Of a stretch of DNA of 64,000 nucleotides, positions 8,819 through 15,637 are shown one piece after another. The notes under the pieces were generated by a model that worked only from the letters and a program-made list of their open reading frames with translations, was not told the origin of the DNA and did not search any database. Positions within the stretch are counted from its first letter, which is position 1; each line of letters begins with the position of its first letter. This DNA is from Myxococcales bacterium (lineage in GTDB: Bacteria > Myxococcota_A > Polyangia > Polyangiales > Ga0077539), in assembly GCA_016792845.1 (NCBI GenBank), contig JAEUKH010000029.1, positions 1 to 64,000 of the forward strand, written 5' to 3'. Made by a program: the position numbers and the translations under genes.

Positions 8819-9060
8819 GGGCAACCCCCGCCGAGGGGGCCGCGCGGCCCTTTGGAGCTTGGGCAACCCTCGCGAGCGGGCGGGTGCGGGCCCTTTGGGG
8901 CTTGGGCAACCCCCACCGAGGGCGTCGTGCAGCCCTTTGGGGCTTGGGCAACCCTCGCTGGGGGCTCTCACGGGGTCATTGAGGGTTCGGCAACCCTCGA
9001 AACGCGAGGCCGCAGGCCGTCAGAGGGTTCGACAACCCCCCGCCCGGGGCGCTCGTTGCC
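8819..9060. repeat. Tandem array 1, about 42-bp period, six degenerate copies
   Basis: Six copies of a GC-rich unit begin at 8819, 8861, 8904, 8946, about 8988 and about 9030, giving periods of 42, 43, 42, 42 and 42. The best-conserved core is GGGCAACCC, and copies 1-3 end with GCCCTTTGGGGCTT or close variants. In copy 3, AGCCC-tttg-GGGCT can fold into a 5-bp hairpin. Later copies drift (GGTTCGGCAACCC, GGTTCGACAACCC). The array fills the whole space between two convergent stop codons. Open frames across it follow from the near-codon-multiple period and are not counted as genes. Confidence 0.85.
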
Positions 9061-9061
9061 C

Positions 9062-10360
9062 TCAGGCTGAGCCGGGAGGCGCGGGGTCTCGCTCGGTGGC
9101 CGCGCTCATCGCCAGGTCGGGGGCGACCGCGGGCTCGCGGCGGGGCAGGGTGTAGCTCGACCGGGGCACCCGGATGGTGCGCTCTTTCAGCCTGACTTCG
9201 AGGGCGTCGACGAGGCGGTCGAGCTCTGAGATGGGCAGCTCGGTGAGCACCACGCCGCGGGCGTCGACGGCGCGCAGCCCGAGCCGGGTGCGGCCCTTCA
9301 CCCCGGGGAAGAGGGCCCGCATCAGCCAGTCGAAGAAGAGGCCGCCCGCGATGCAGCCCAACCCCAAGGCCACGAGCCCGAAGTACTGCCCGTGCACGCC
9401 CTCGATGGCGCGCTGCGCCCCGTAGATCGAGCCCAACGAGAGGGCGAACACGCTCGCCGCAACCGGGAGCCACGCGTAGCGCGCCTCGCGGTCGACCTCG
9501 GCGAGGCCATCAACCGGGAAGTGATGCTCGTACTCGCGGAGCACCCGCCCGAGCACCTCGGTGTGACCCTTCACCCGAAGCACGTCGCCGTCGAGGGTCA
9601 CCGTGGCCGGTGAGCGCATCACGAAGGCCACCCGAAGCACCGCCCGGGCCGCACCCATCACCGCCGCGACGGGCGTGAGGGTCAGCAAGACCCGCAGCAC
9701 CCGAGAGCGCTGCGCGCCCTCAAGCTCGCCCGCCACCGAGAGCGGCGCCCGTTCGGCCTCTTGGGCCTCAGAGGGCGTCGGGCGGAGCGACGGTGTCGCC
9801 AAGGGCGACTCAGACAGAACAGGGGCGCCACGGAGCGCACGGATCGCCAGCGCCACGGCCTCGGTGGGGGCCTCGACCGGCGCCGCCGCGAGCACCTCGT
9901 CGACACGGGCCAGGGTCTCGCCGTCGAGGGCGTGACGGGCCGCCGTGTACGGCGGGTAAAGCCCCACGAACTCTAGCCAGTCGAGCGAAGGGAGCATCGC
10001 CCGGAGCGTGTGGATGCCGTCGCGGCGCGCGAGCACCGTCTCAAGGTGCCGGGCCAGGAGCGTCGCCACCAAGGCGCGCTCGACCTCGTTGCGGGCCCCC
10101 GAACGGAGCACCTCAAGCGGGCGACCCGAGGGCACGGTGACGGTCTTGGTCTCGACCCCGGCGGCGAGCATCCGGGCGTCGACGACGTGGGTGGCCGCCG
10201 TGGCGCTGCGATGTTCTGCGAGGTCGAGCAGCACCTCGGCCACCACCTGGGCGGCGCGGTCGAGCTCTTGGGTGCGGGTCGAGCCGCCGGCTTCGGCGAG
10301 CCGCGCGTACTCGTCAGCGGCGCGCTTGAGGACCTCTGGATGCAACGGCGATTCAGCCAT
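9062..10360 (-). CDS. Hypothetical protein with a C-terminal pair of membrane helices
   Basis: I do not recognise this 432-residue protein. The N-terminal 150 residues are helical and charged (KRAADEYARLAEA, LDLAEHRSATAA). The middle has one hydrophobic stretch (LRVLLTLTPVAAVMGAARAVL) and a short strand-rich part (ATVTLDGDVLRVKGHTEVLG). Two close hydrophobic segments (VAASVFALSLGSIYGA and FGLVALGLGCIAGGLFF, about residues 305-350) look like a helical hairpin. The C-terminus reads DARGVVLTELPISELDRLVDAL. A clear ATG start lies 71 bp downstream of the PurA-like stop on the same strand, so the two may be co-transcribed. The stop abuts the 42-bp array. Confidence 0.65.
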   Translation of the reverse strand: MAESPLHPEVLKRAADEYARLAEAGGSTRTQELDRAAQVVAEVLLDLAEHRSATAATHVVDARMLAAGVETKTVTVPSGRPLEVLRSGARNEVERALVATLLARHLETVLARRDGIHTLRAMLPSLDWLEFVGLYPPYTAARHALDGETLARVDEVLAAAPVEAPTEAVALAIRALRGAPVLSESPLATPSLRPTPSEAQEAERAPLSVAGELEGAQRSRVLRVLLTLTPVAAVMGAARAVLRVAFVMRSPATVTLDGDVLRVKGHTEVLGRVLREYEHHFPVDGLAEVDREARYAWLPVAASVFALSLGSIYGAQRAIEGVHGQYFGLVALGLGCIAGGLFFDWLMRALFPGVKGRTRLGLRAVDARGVVLTELPISELDRLVDALEVRLKERTIRVPRSSYTLPRREPAVAPDLAMSAATERDPAPPGSA

Positions 10361-10431
10361 AACGGGGCGCGGACGCTACATGACCCCAACGCCCGACGCC
10401 ATAGCCTCGGGGCGCATTGCGCGGCGCCCGC

Positions 10432-11769
10432 TCACCCCGCGCGGAGCCAGCGTTTGTCGCGCGGCCGGGGCCCGTACGAGGCCAGGGCGACGGGCATCAC
10501 CTGGTCTTCGATCACGCCGAGGTGCGCGGCGGCGTCGTGGGTGAGGTACTCCGGGGTGCAGCCCGCGACGGTGCGGGTGAGGGCGGCCAGGGCGTCGAGG
10601 TCGCCGTGGGGGGTGGGGTCGAGGTCGTCGCAGAGGGCGCCCGAGGCGTCGCGGTAGCGGGTGGCCACGCGCCAAGGGGTCTCAGGGCTGAGCCGGTCGA
10701 GGTGGGTGAGGGCCAGGGCGTCGAGGTGGCCGCACACGCGCCGGGCGTAGCGGGCCGAGACGGCGTCGAAGTGTCCGACGCGGAAGCGGCCCTGCCAGGG
10801 GTCGGTGCGGTTGTGGGGCTCGCCGAGGGCGGCGTCGAGCTCGGGGTCTTCGGTCACGAAGGGCCCCGCGCCGTGGCGGGTGGCGTAGCAGCGTAAGACG
10901 CCGAGGCGGGTGACGGGGCCCTCGAAGCGGGCCAGGAGGGCGTCGGCGTTGTGGGGGGTGCAGGTGCTCCAGGTGGTGTAGGGGTGAAAGCCGCGCCACT
11001 CGTCGAGGAGCACCCCTTGGGCGCCCTCGAAGACGACGCTCTGCCCGGCGGCGAGGACGGCGTCGAAGAAGTCGGGCGCGACGATGCGGCCGCGGGCGTA
11101 GAACCACCCGAGCCATTCGAGGGCCCGGGCGAAGGCGTCGTCGTCGTCGAAGATCGCGGCGTCGCGGCGGGCCTCGGGGTCGTGGGCGAGGGCCTCGCGG
11201 AGCGGCCCGAGGGTGTCGCGGTGGGCCTCGCGGAGCTGCGTGAGCTTTCGACGGGTGAGGGCGGGGTCGCGGAGGTCTCCCGCTCGGAGCACCCGCGCGG
11301 GGTCGAGGGTGAGGGCGTCGCGCATGGTCTCTCCGACGCCGACGCCGCAGGAGCCGTGACGGTGTTCGCCCCGGGCGCGCTCGCGCAGACGGTTGATGGC
11401 CCCGTGGAGGGGGGTGCACACGAGGGCCTCGGCGTCGACGAAGGTGCGGTCGATGACGTCTCTGACGCCTTGCCGCGCGAGGTACTCGGCCTCGACCCTG
11501 AGCGACCACGGGTCGAGCACCATGGTGCGGGCGAGGAAGGTCGAGACGCCGTCGACGAAGCTCCCGGCGCCGAACTGGGCGAAGGTGTGGTGTCGGCCGT
11601 CGTCGGTGACCACGTTGTGCCCGGCCTGGGCGCCGCCGTTGAAGCGGCAGACCCAGCGGGCCCCGCGGTCGCGGACGAGAAAGTCGGTGACGGTGCCCTT
11701 GCCCTGGTCACCGAACGACAGGTCTACGACGACATAGGCTCTCGGCGCGTGCTTCACGGCGAAGAGCAT
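10432..11769 (-). CDS. Divergent adenylosuccinate-synthetase-family protein
   Basis: PurA joins IMP and aspartate using GTP. This protein of about 445 residues keeps much of the family frame: [11 protein letters not shown] at residues 19-29 (PurA has WGDEGKGK), [11 protein letters not shown] with the catalytic-type His, [41 protein letters not shown] and [10 protein letters not shown]. Several key blocks differ. The Glu of GDEGKG is Gln, the usual block after LLD (HGTYPYVTSSN) is replaced by [15 protein letters not shown], and the TGRGIGP-type loop reads [12 protein letters not shown]. It is therefore a distinct clade and may use another nucleotide or amino acid. Two ATGs (11769 and 11778) and a GTG at 11757 could start it. 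Confidence 0.75.
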   Translation of the reverse strand: MLFAVKHAPRAYVVVDLSFGDQGKGTVTDFLVRDRGARWVCRFNGGAQAGHNVVTDDGRHHTFAQFGAGSFVDGVSTFLARTMVLDPWSLRVEAEYLARQGVRDVIDRTFVDAEALVCTPLHGAINRLRERARGEHRHGSCGVGVGETMRDALTLDPARVLRAGDLRDPALTRRKLTQLREAHRDTLGPLREALAHDPEARRDAAIFDDDDAFARALEWLGWFYARGRIVAPDFFDAVLAAGQSVVFEGAQGVLLDEWRGFHPYTTWSTCTPHNADALLARFEGPVTRLGVLRCYATRHGAGPFVTEDPELDAALGEPHNRTDPWQGRFRVGHFDAVSARYARRVCGHLDALALTHLDRLSPETPWRVATRYRDASGALCDDLDPTPHGDLDALAALTRTVAGCTPEYLTHDAAAHLGVIEDQVMPVALASYGPRPRDKRWLRAG

Positions 11770-11815
11770 GGGGAGCATTGACGCGGAGTTCAACGCGTCG
11801 CAGGGTCTCGCGACG

Positions 11816-12298
11816 ATGAAGGCACAGCGAAGCGCGCTCGGGTACGCCCTCGGCCCCCTCTCAGACGAAGTGCGCGAGGCCTTGGCGGCCGACCTCGACC
11901 CTGAGGCGCGTCGGGTGCTGCTCGGGTCGGGCACCGAGCACCCGTTTTGCGGCACGCTGCTCGACAACAAGCGGCGCGGCACCTACGTGTGTCGGCTCTG
12001 CGGGCTGCCGCTGTTTCGGTCGAGCGCGAAGTTCAACTCGGGCACCGGGTGGCCGAGCTTTTATGCCGCGGTGAGCGACGACCATGTGGCCCGCATCGCT
12101 GACCGGAGCCACGGGATGGTGCGGGTCGAGATTCGCTGCGCCCGGTGCGAGGGTCACCTCGGGCATGTGTTCGACGACGGTCCGCCGCCGACGGGCGAGC
12201 GTCACTGTTTGAACTCGGCCTCGCTGCACTTTGTCGACGAGGGGGTGGCGCTTCCGGTTCGGGTCGCGGATGACGCCGCGGTGAAGGGCGTGGGCTGA
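11816..12298 (+). CDS. msrB: Peptide-methionine (R)-S-oxide reductase MsrB
   Basis: MsrB reduces methionine-R-sulfoxide in proteins. All family marks are present in 160 residues: zinc ligands in CRLCG (Cys59, Cys62) and [10 protein letters not shown] (Cys108, Cys111), the GTGWPSF block at 76-82, and the catalytic Cys131 in [11 protein letters not shown]. No signal peptide is visible, so it should be cytoplasmic. The ATG at 11816 matches the usual N-terminus; an upstream in-frame ATG at 11768 would overlap the divergent PurA-like gene. The stop lies 4 bp from the convergent nucleotidyltransferase gene. Confidence 0.93.
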   Translation: MKAQRSALGYALGPLSDEVREALAADLDPEARRVLLGSGTEHPFCGTLLDNKRRGTYVCRLCGLPLFRSSAKFNSGTGWPSFYAAVSDDHVARIADRSHGMVRVEIRCARCEGHLGHVFDDGPPPTGERHCLNSASLHFVDEGVALPVRVADDAAVKGVG

Positions 12299-12302
12299 GG
12301 TC

Positions 12303-13109
12303 TCAGAGGTCTTCGAAGCCCGCGAGGGGCTCGTAGGGGGCGTCGTCGTCGCAGACTTCGTCGGGCCGCGGGGCGAGGGCTGGGTCGAGGGCGTCGTCGA
12401 GGGCGCAGACGAGGTCGTCAAAGGGCGCGTCGGCGTCGTCGCAGGGGTCGATGAAGCCGTCGTGGCAGAAGCGGGCCCAGGCGAGAGGGTGTTCGGCGGC
12501 GATGAGGGCTTCGAGGGCGGTGTCGTTGCGCCGCACGATGGGCTTGCCGTCGGTGCTCGAGCGCGGGCGGTGCCGCAGGTCGCGGGTGGGATACGCCGTG
12601 AGTTCGAGAGGCCAGGCGGCCTCGACGTGGGCGTGGGTGTACGCGCAGACCTTGCCGCTCCGGATGATGCTGACGTGTTCGAGGGTGTAGCGCCAGCCGA
12701 GCCCGGCGAGGTGGGCTTCGAGGGCTTCGAGGGCGTCGGTGAAGACGTGCAGGTCGATGTCGCTCTGGCGGCGGATGTGACCCGTGCTGACGCTCCCGAT
12801 GAGCCTCGGGCGAAAGGGTGCGAGGGCGCGCATCGCGACGAGGGCGCAGAGCCGCATGGCCGCGAGGCGGGTCTCGCGAGGGGGGCCTTCGACGCGCCGG
12901 GCGAGGGCGTCGAGGGCGTCGCGGATCTCGCCGTTCGAGGGCAGGTCTTGGGGCCGAAACCGGAGCCTCCGGCCTTCGACGCGCCCGAGGATGCGCCGCG
13001 CGGCGAGGTGCTTGGCCGTGAAGTACTGCTTCACCTCTTCTTCGTACATGAGCCGCGCGGCCTCGGCGGCGATGTGGGCGCGGAGCCCGCCGGGGCCTTC
13101 ACGGGCCAT
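12303..13109 (-). CDS. Pol-beta-type nucleotidyltransferase domain protein
   Basis: This 268-residue protein has the minimal nucleotidyltransferase signature: LIGSVSTGHIRRQSDIDLHVF, with Gly105-Ser106 followed by Asp117 and Asp119 as metal ligands. A third acidic ligand is likely in VEAAWPLELTAYP. The N-terminal 100 residues are helical and include MRLCALVAMRALAPFRPR just before the motif. The C-terminus is very acidic (DPCDDADAP, DEVCDDDAPYEP). It is the last gene of a three-gene unit with overlaps of 11 and 26 bp (HD hydrolase, HTH, this gene). The substrate (tRNA, protein, small molecule or nucleotide) cannot be told from sequence alone. Confidence 0.8.
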   Translation of the reverse strand: MAREGPGGLRAHIAAEAARLMYEEEVKQYFTAKHLAARRILGRVEGRRLRFRPQDLPSNGEIRDALDALARRVEGPPRETRLAAMRLCALVAMRALAPFRPRLIGSVSTGHIRRQSDIDLHVFTDALEALEAHLAGLGWRYTLEHVSIIRSGKVCAYTHAHVEAAWPLELTAYPTRDLRHRPRSSTDGKPIVRRNDTALEALIAAEHPLAWARFCHDGFIDPCDDADAPFDDLVCALDDALDPALAPRPDEVCDDDAPYEPLAGFEDL

Positions 13110-13467
13110 GGGCTTCGGCGGCCCCGAGGGGCTGTGCGAGGAGTGCCTCGCGGAGCCGTCTCAGGGCCCCGCCGATGCAGCGACGGCCGCGGGCGGCGCC
13201 GTAGAGCGCCCGCTGGACCACCTGTTGCGAGACCCCGAGGCGTCGCGCGATCTCAGACTGCGAGAGGCCCTCGAAGAAGTGCCACTCGACGATGCTGCGC
13301 TGCCGGGCGGTGAGCACCCGGGCCACGGTCTCGCGGAGCCTCGCGTCGCGGGCTTCGTGTTCGGGGTCGGGGCCGCAAGCCCAGAGCCCGCTGCGGGCGT
13401 CGAGGTGGTCGAAGTCAGCGCGAAAGACCAGCCGGTGGCGGTCAACCGAGGCGGGGGTCGGGGGCAT
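13099..13467 (-). CDS. Sigma-factor-like helix-turn-helix protein
   Basis: The protein has 122 residues. The C-terminal half has the sigma region 4 layout: VARVLTARQRSIVEWHFFEGLSQ, then the helix-turn-helix SQSEIARRLGVSQQVVQRALY (about residues 69-89). No region 2 is present, so it cannot be a complete sigma factor and is more likely a small DNA- or RNA-binding regulator. The N-terminal half (VDRHRLVFRADFDHLDARSGLW) is unfamiliar. The start ATG lies inside the end of the HD gene and the stop lies inside the start of the nucleotidyltransferase gene, so translation of all three is probably coupled. Confidence 0.75.
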   Translation of the reverse strand: MPPTPASVDRHRLVFRADFDHLDARSGLWACGPDPEHEARDARLRETVARVLTARQRSIVEWHFFEGLSQSEIARRLGVSQQVVQRALYGAARGRRCIGGALRRLREALLAQPLGAAEAHGP

Positions 13468-13951
13468 CGCAGAAGGCCGCGTCGTGGGCGGCGTCGGGTG
13501 AGAGCAACGAGAGATGCGGGCGGAGGAGGTCGAGCGCCTCGGCGGGGGTGCGGGTCGAAGCGCCGACGACGCGCCCGGCGAGGTCGAAGCGTCGCAAGGC
13601 TTCGAGGGCTCCGAGGAGCGGCACATGGCGCCACCGCCGTCGGGTCTGGGCGGGGGCCTTCAAGAGATCGAGGTGGTGCCGCACCAGGGTGACGATGGGC
13701 GGCGCGACGAGGCCGTCGAGCAGGGTCGCGCCGAGGGCGTCGTGGGCGGGGCCGTCGAGGGCCTTGCCGACGTCGTGGACGAGCGCGGCGAGCCAGAGCC
13801 GAGGGTCGGGGTGCCTGCGGTGGGCGTGGTCGAAGACCTGGAGGCTGTGGGTGAGCGCGTCACCTTCGGGGTGGTACTTCGGGCTTTGGGTGACGCCGTC
13901 GAGGGCCATCACGAGGTCGTGCCAGTCGAGGAGGAGCGTGTGCTGTGACAC
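13442..13951 (-). CDS. HD-domain phosphohydrolase
   Basis: This 169-residue protein is one HD domain. The N-terminal block YHPEGDALTHSLQVFDHA (His35) and the central AALVHDVGKA (His59-Asp60) supply metal ligands, and later histidines (RHHLDLL) complete the set. The HPEGD..TH form is the one seen in the HD domain of tRNA nucleotidyltransferases and poly(A) polymerases, which is interesting because a separate nucleotidyltransferase is encoded two genes downstream. The start is a GTG. It is the first gene of the overlapping HD/HTH/nucleotidyltransferase unit. The substrate is not known. Confidence 0.82.
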   Translation of the reverse strand: MSQHTLLLDWHDLVMALDGVTQSPKYHPEGDALTHSLQVFDHAHRRHPDPRLWLAALVHDVGKALDGPAHDALGATLLDGLVAPPIVTLVRHHLDLLKAPAQTRRRWRHVPLLGALEALRRFDLAGRVVGASTRTPAEALDLLRPHLSLLSPDAAHDAAFCDAPDPRLG

Positions 13952-14040
13952 CTGCGATGGGGGCGAGAGGATGGTACCTCTCTCACCCAGGGTGCGCGGC
14001 TACACCCACCGGGCGACGTGGCGGTCGCGGGGGGCGGCGG

Positions 14041-14472
14041 TCACTCGTCGACGGGGCGGCGCCGTGCGGTCTTGGCGGCGCTCTGGTGGGCCTTGTCGCG
14101 AAGACGCCGGGCCTTCTGCGCGCGGCTCGGGCGTGTGGCCTTGCGCTCGGTGGGCTCGATGAGCGCCATGGCCACGAGCGCACGCAAGCGCTCTCGGGCG
14201 TCTTCGAGGTTGCGGGGCTGATCGCGGGTCTTCTGGCTGGCGATGACGAGCTTGCCTTCGCGGTCGATGCGGCCCGCGGCGTGGGTGCGAAGGCGCGCCT
14301 TCACGGCCTCGCTGAGGGCGCGGGTGTTGGCGAGGTCGAAGCGCAGCTCGACCTTTGAAGAGACCTTGTTGACGTTCTGCCCGCCAGGGCCCGAGGCCCG
14401 CACGGCCAGCCATTCGAGGTCTTCAGCGGGGAGGGTGACCGACGCGTCGATGACGAGAGCTTGCGATGACAT
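14041..14472 (-). CDS. arfB: Alternative ribosome-rescue factor ArfB (peptidyl-tRNA hydrolase, GGQ)
   Basis: ArfB enters stalled ribosomes that lack a stop codon and hydrolyses the peptidyl-tRNA. The 143-residue protein has the release-factor GGQ loop (ASGPGGQNVNKVSSKVELRF, GGQ at residues 30-32), preceded by short strands, and a basic C-terminal tail (RKATRPSRAQKARRLRDKAHQSAAKTAR as positions 108-138) that in the family fits the empty mRNA channel. It lacks the codon-recognition domains of RF1/RF2. The ATG at 14472 gives the standard N-terminus. Confidence 0.93.
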   Translation of the reverse strand: MSSQALVIDASVTLPAEDLEWLAVRASGPGGQNVNKVSSKVELRFDLANTRALSEAVKARLRTHAAGRIDREGKLVIASQKTRDQPRNLEDARERLRALVAMALIEPTERKATRPSRAQKARRLRDKAHQSAAKTARRRPVDE

Positions 14473-14525
14473 GAGAAGGCTCGCTGCGATGAAAGCGGGC
14501 GAGCTTTGCACATCGGCGACGCGCT

Positions 14526-14786
14526 TCAACCCGATTGTGCGCTGCGGAGGCGGGCCTTGAGCCGCGCGCCGACCCCCTCGGGGAGCCCCTCGCGCGCCGC
14601 CTCTTCGCGGAGCCTGGCGATGGCTTCGGCGAAGCGGCTCCCGAACGAGGCGCACGCGGCGCAGCCCTCGACGTGGGTCACGACCCAGCGGTGCTCGTCG
14701 GCGTCGAGGTCGCCGTCGAGGTACCGCGAGAGGAGGCCCAAGACCTCGCTGCACTTTTTGCCGCCGACGACGCGTTCACCGAGCAT
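14526..14786 (-). CDS. Zinc-finger anti-sigma factor (ZAS)
   Basis: This 86-residue protein carries the HCC zinc motif of ZAS anti-sigma factors: Cys12, then THVEGCAACASF with His38, Cys42 and Cys45. There is no membrane segment, so it should be a soluble anti-sigma factor, possibly responding to redox or metal stress through its zinc site. Its start lies within the last 11 bp of the ECF sigma gene, a common coupling for such pairs. The partner is very likely that sigma factor. Confidence 0.85.
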   Translation of the reverse strand: MLGERVVGGKKCSEVLGLLSRYLDGDLDADEHRWVVTHVEGCAACASFGSRFAEAIARLREEAAREGLPEGVGARLKARLRSAQSG

Positions 14787-15363
14787 GGTGCCCCTGTTCT
14801 GCGCGGAGGGCGGCCACGAAGGCCAGCCGCGCGCGATGCAATCTGCTTTTCATGGCCGCGAGCGAGAGGCCGAGGAGCCGCGCGGTCTCGTCGCCCGAGA
14901 GGCCTTCGAGCTCGCGCAGGGTGAGCACCTCGCGGGCTTCGACGTCGAGGCTGGCGAGGGCCCGGGTGACGGCGCTGGCGGCTTCGTGCGAGGCCGCGAT
15001 GCGCTCGGGCGAGTCGACGTCGCCCCACCCGGCGTCGCGACCGAGGGTTTCAAAGTCGGGCTCTTGTTCGCCGGGGCGCTCGCGGTCGCGCCGTCGGTGC
15101 TTGAGCGCGGCGTTGCGCGCGATCACCAGGAGCCAGGTGCGGAAGCTGCTCTCAGCGCGCCACGCGCCGAGGCCTTCGAGGGCCGAGAGGAAGGTCTCTT
15201 GCAGCACATCTTCGGCGAGGGCGTCGTTGTGGGTGAGGGCCCGGGCGAAACGGAACACCGCGCGTTGATGGGCCTCGACGAGGGCGTCGAAGGCCCCCGG
15301 GTCGCCCGCCCGCGCTTGTGCGATCAGCGCGGCTTCGGCGTGTGCGTCGGGGTGATCTTGCAA
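14776..15363 (-). CDS. ECF-type RNA polymerase sigma factor
   Basis: The 195-residue protein has two sigma domains. Region 2 (about residues 27-95) reads FDALVEAHQRAVFRFARAL, AEDVLQETFLSAL and FRTWLLVIARNAALKH. Region 4 (about 130-185) ends in an HTH, LEGLSGDETARLLGLSLAAMKSRLHRAR. The linker is acidic. It overlaps a zinc anti-sigma gene downstream by 11 bp and the DUF2892 gene upstream by 40 bp, so the three should be one unit. The signal it responds to is not visible in the sequence. Confidence 0.9.
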   Translation of the reverse strand: MQDHPDAHAEAALIAQARAGDPGAFDALVEAHQRAVFRFARALTHNDALAEDVLQETFLSALEGLGAWRAESSFRTWLLVIARNAALKHRRRDRERPGEQEPDFETLGRDAGWGDVDSPERIAASHEAASAVTRALASLDVEAREVLTLRELEGLSGDETARLLGLSLAAMKSRLHRARLAFVAALRAEQGHHAR

Positions 15364-15590
15364 GTGCCGACTCCGAAGAGAGTGTACAGCGGACAGCTGC
15401 CGAGGAGGCCCGTCACGAGCGGCACGAGGCCGAGGTACCCGAAGGGGGTCTTGGGGCCCGCGAACACCGTCGCGAGGAGGCCGACACCCAAGAGCACCCG
15501 CAGCGCGCGGTCGAGGGTGTGTTCGTTGCGCGGAAAAAGCTTCTCAACCAAGGTCTTCGACGGCTCCTGCGGGCGCCAGCGCGGGCCCAC
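15324..15590 (-). CDS. DUF2892-type small membrane protein
   Basis: This 88-residue protein has the pattern of the YgaP-like inner-membrane domain: DRALRVLLGVGLLATVF, LGLVPLVTGLLGSCPLYTLFGVGTC. Two helices are predicted, and the conserved GSCPLY and a further Cys (GVGTCKI) near the end of helix 2 are typical. In other bacteria the domain is often fused or adjacent to a rhodanese, and a sulfur-related role is possible but not proven here. Its 3' end overlaps the ECF sigma gene by 40 bp, which suggests that it is co-expressed with the sigma/anti-sigma pair. Confidence 0.75.
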   Translation of the reverse strand: MGPRWRPQEPSKTLVEKLFPRNEHTLDRALRVLLGVGLLATVFAGPKTPFGYLGLVPLVTGLLGSCPLYTLFGVGTCKITPTHTPKPR

Positions 15591-15637
15591 GCCCTGACAG
15601 AGCCAGCGGGGCCCAGGGAGGATTCAGAGAAAACGCT

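Noticed and set aside
8819..9060. CRISPR array
   Set aside because: Units abut directly without unique spacers, copies are degenerate, and no cas gene is present. The same holds for the array at 61588-61817.
8817..9155. Open frames across array 1 (repeats of GLGNP type)
   Set aside because: One period is 43 bp, so the reading frame of the unit is not maintained, and the frames run into the end of the minus-strand gene.
10432..11769. Phage PurZ (diaminopurine synthesis) gene
   Set aside because: No phage genes or other Z-genome genes are nearby, and the motif keeps the Asp of GD.GKG; a divergent bacterial PurA homologue is the safer call.
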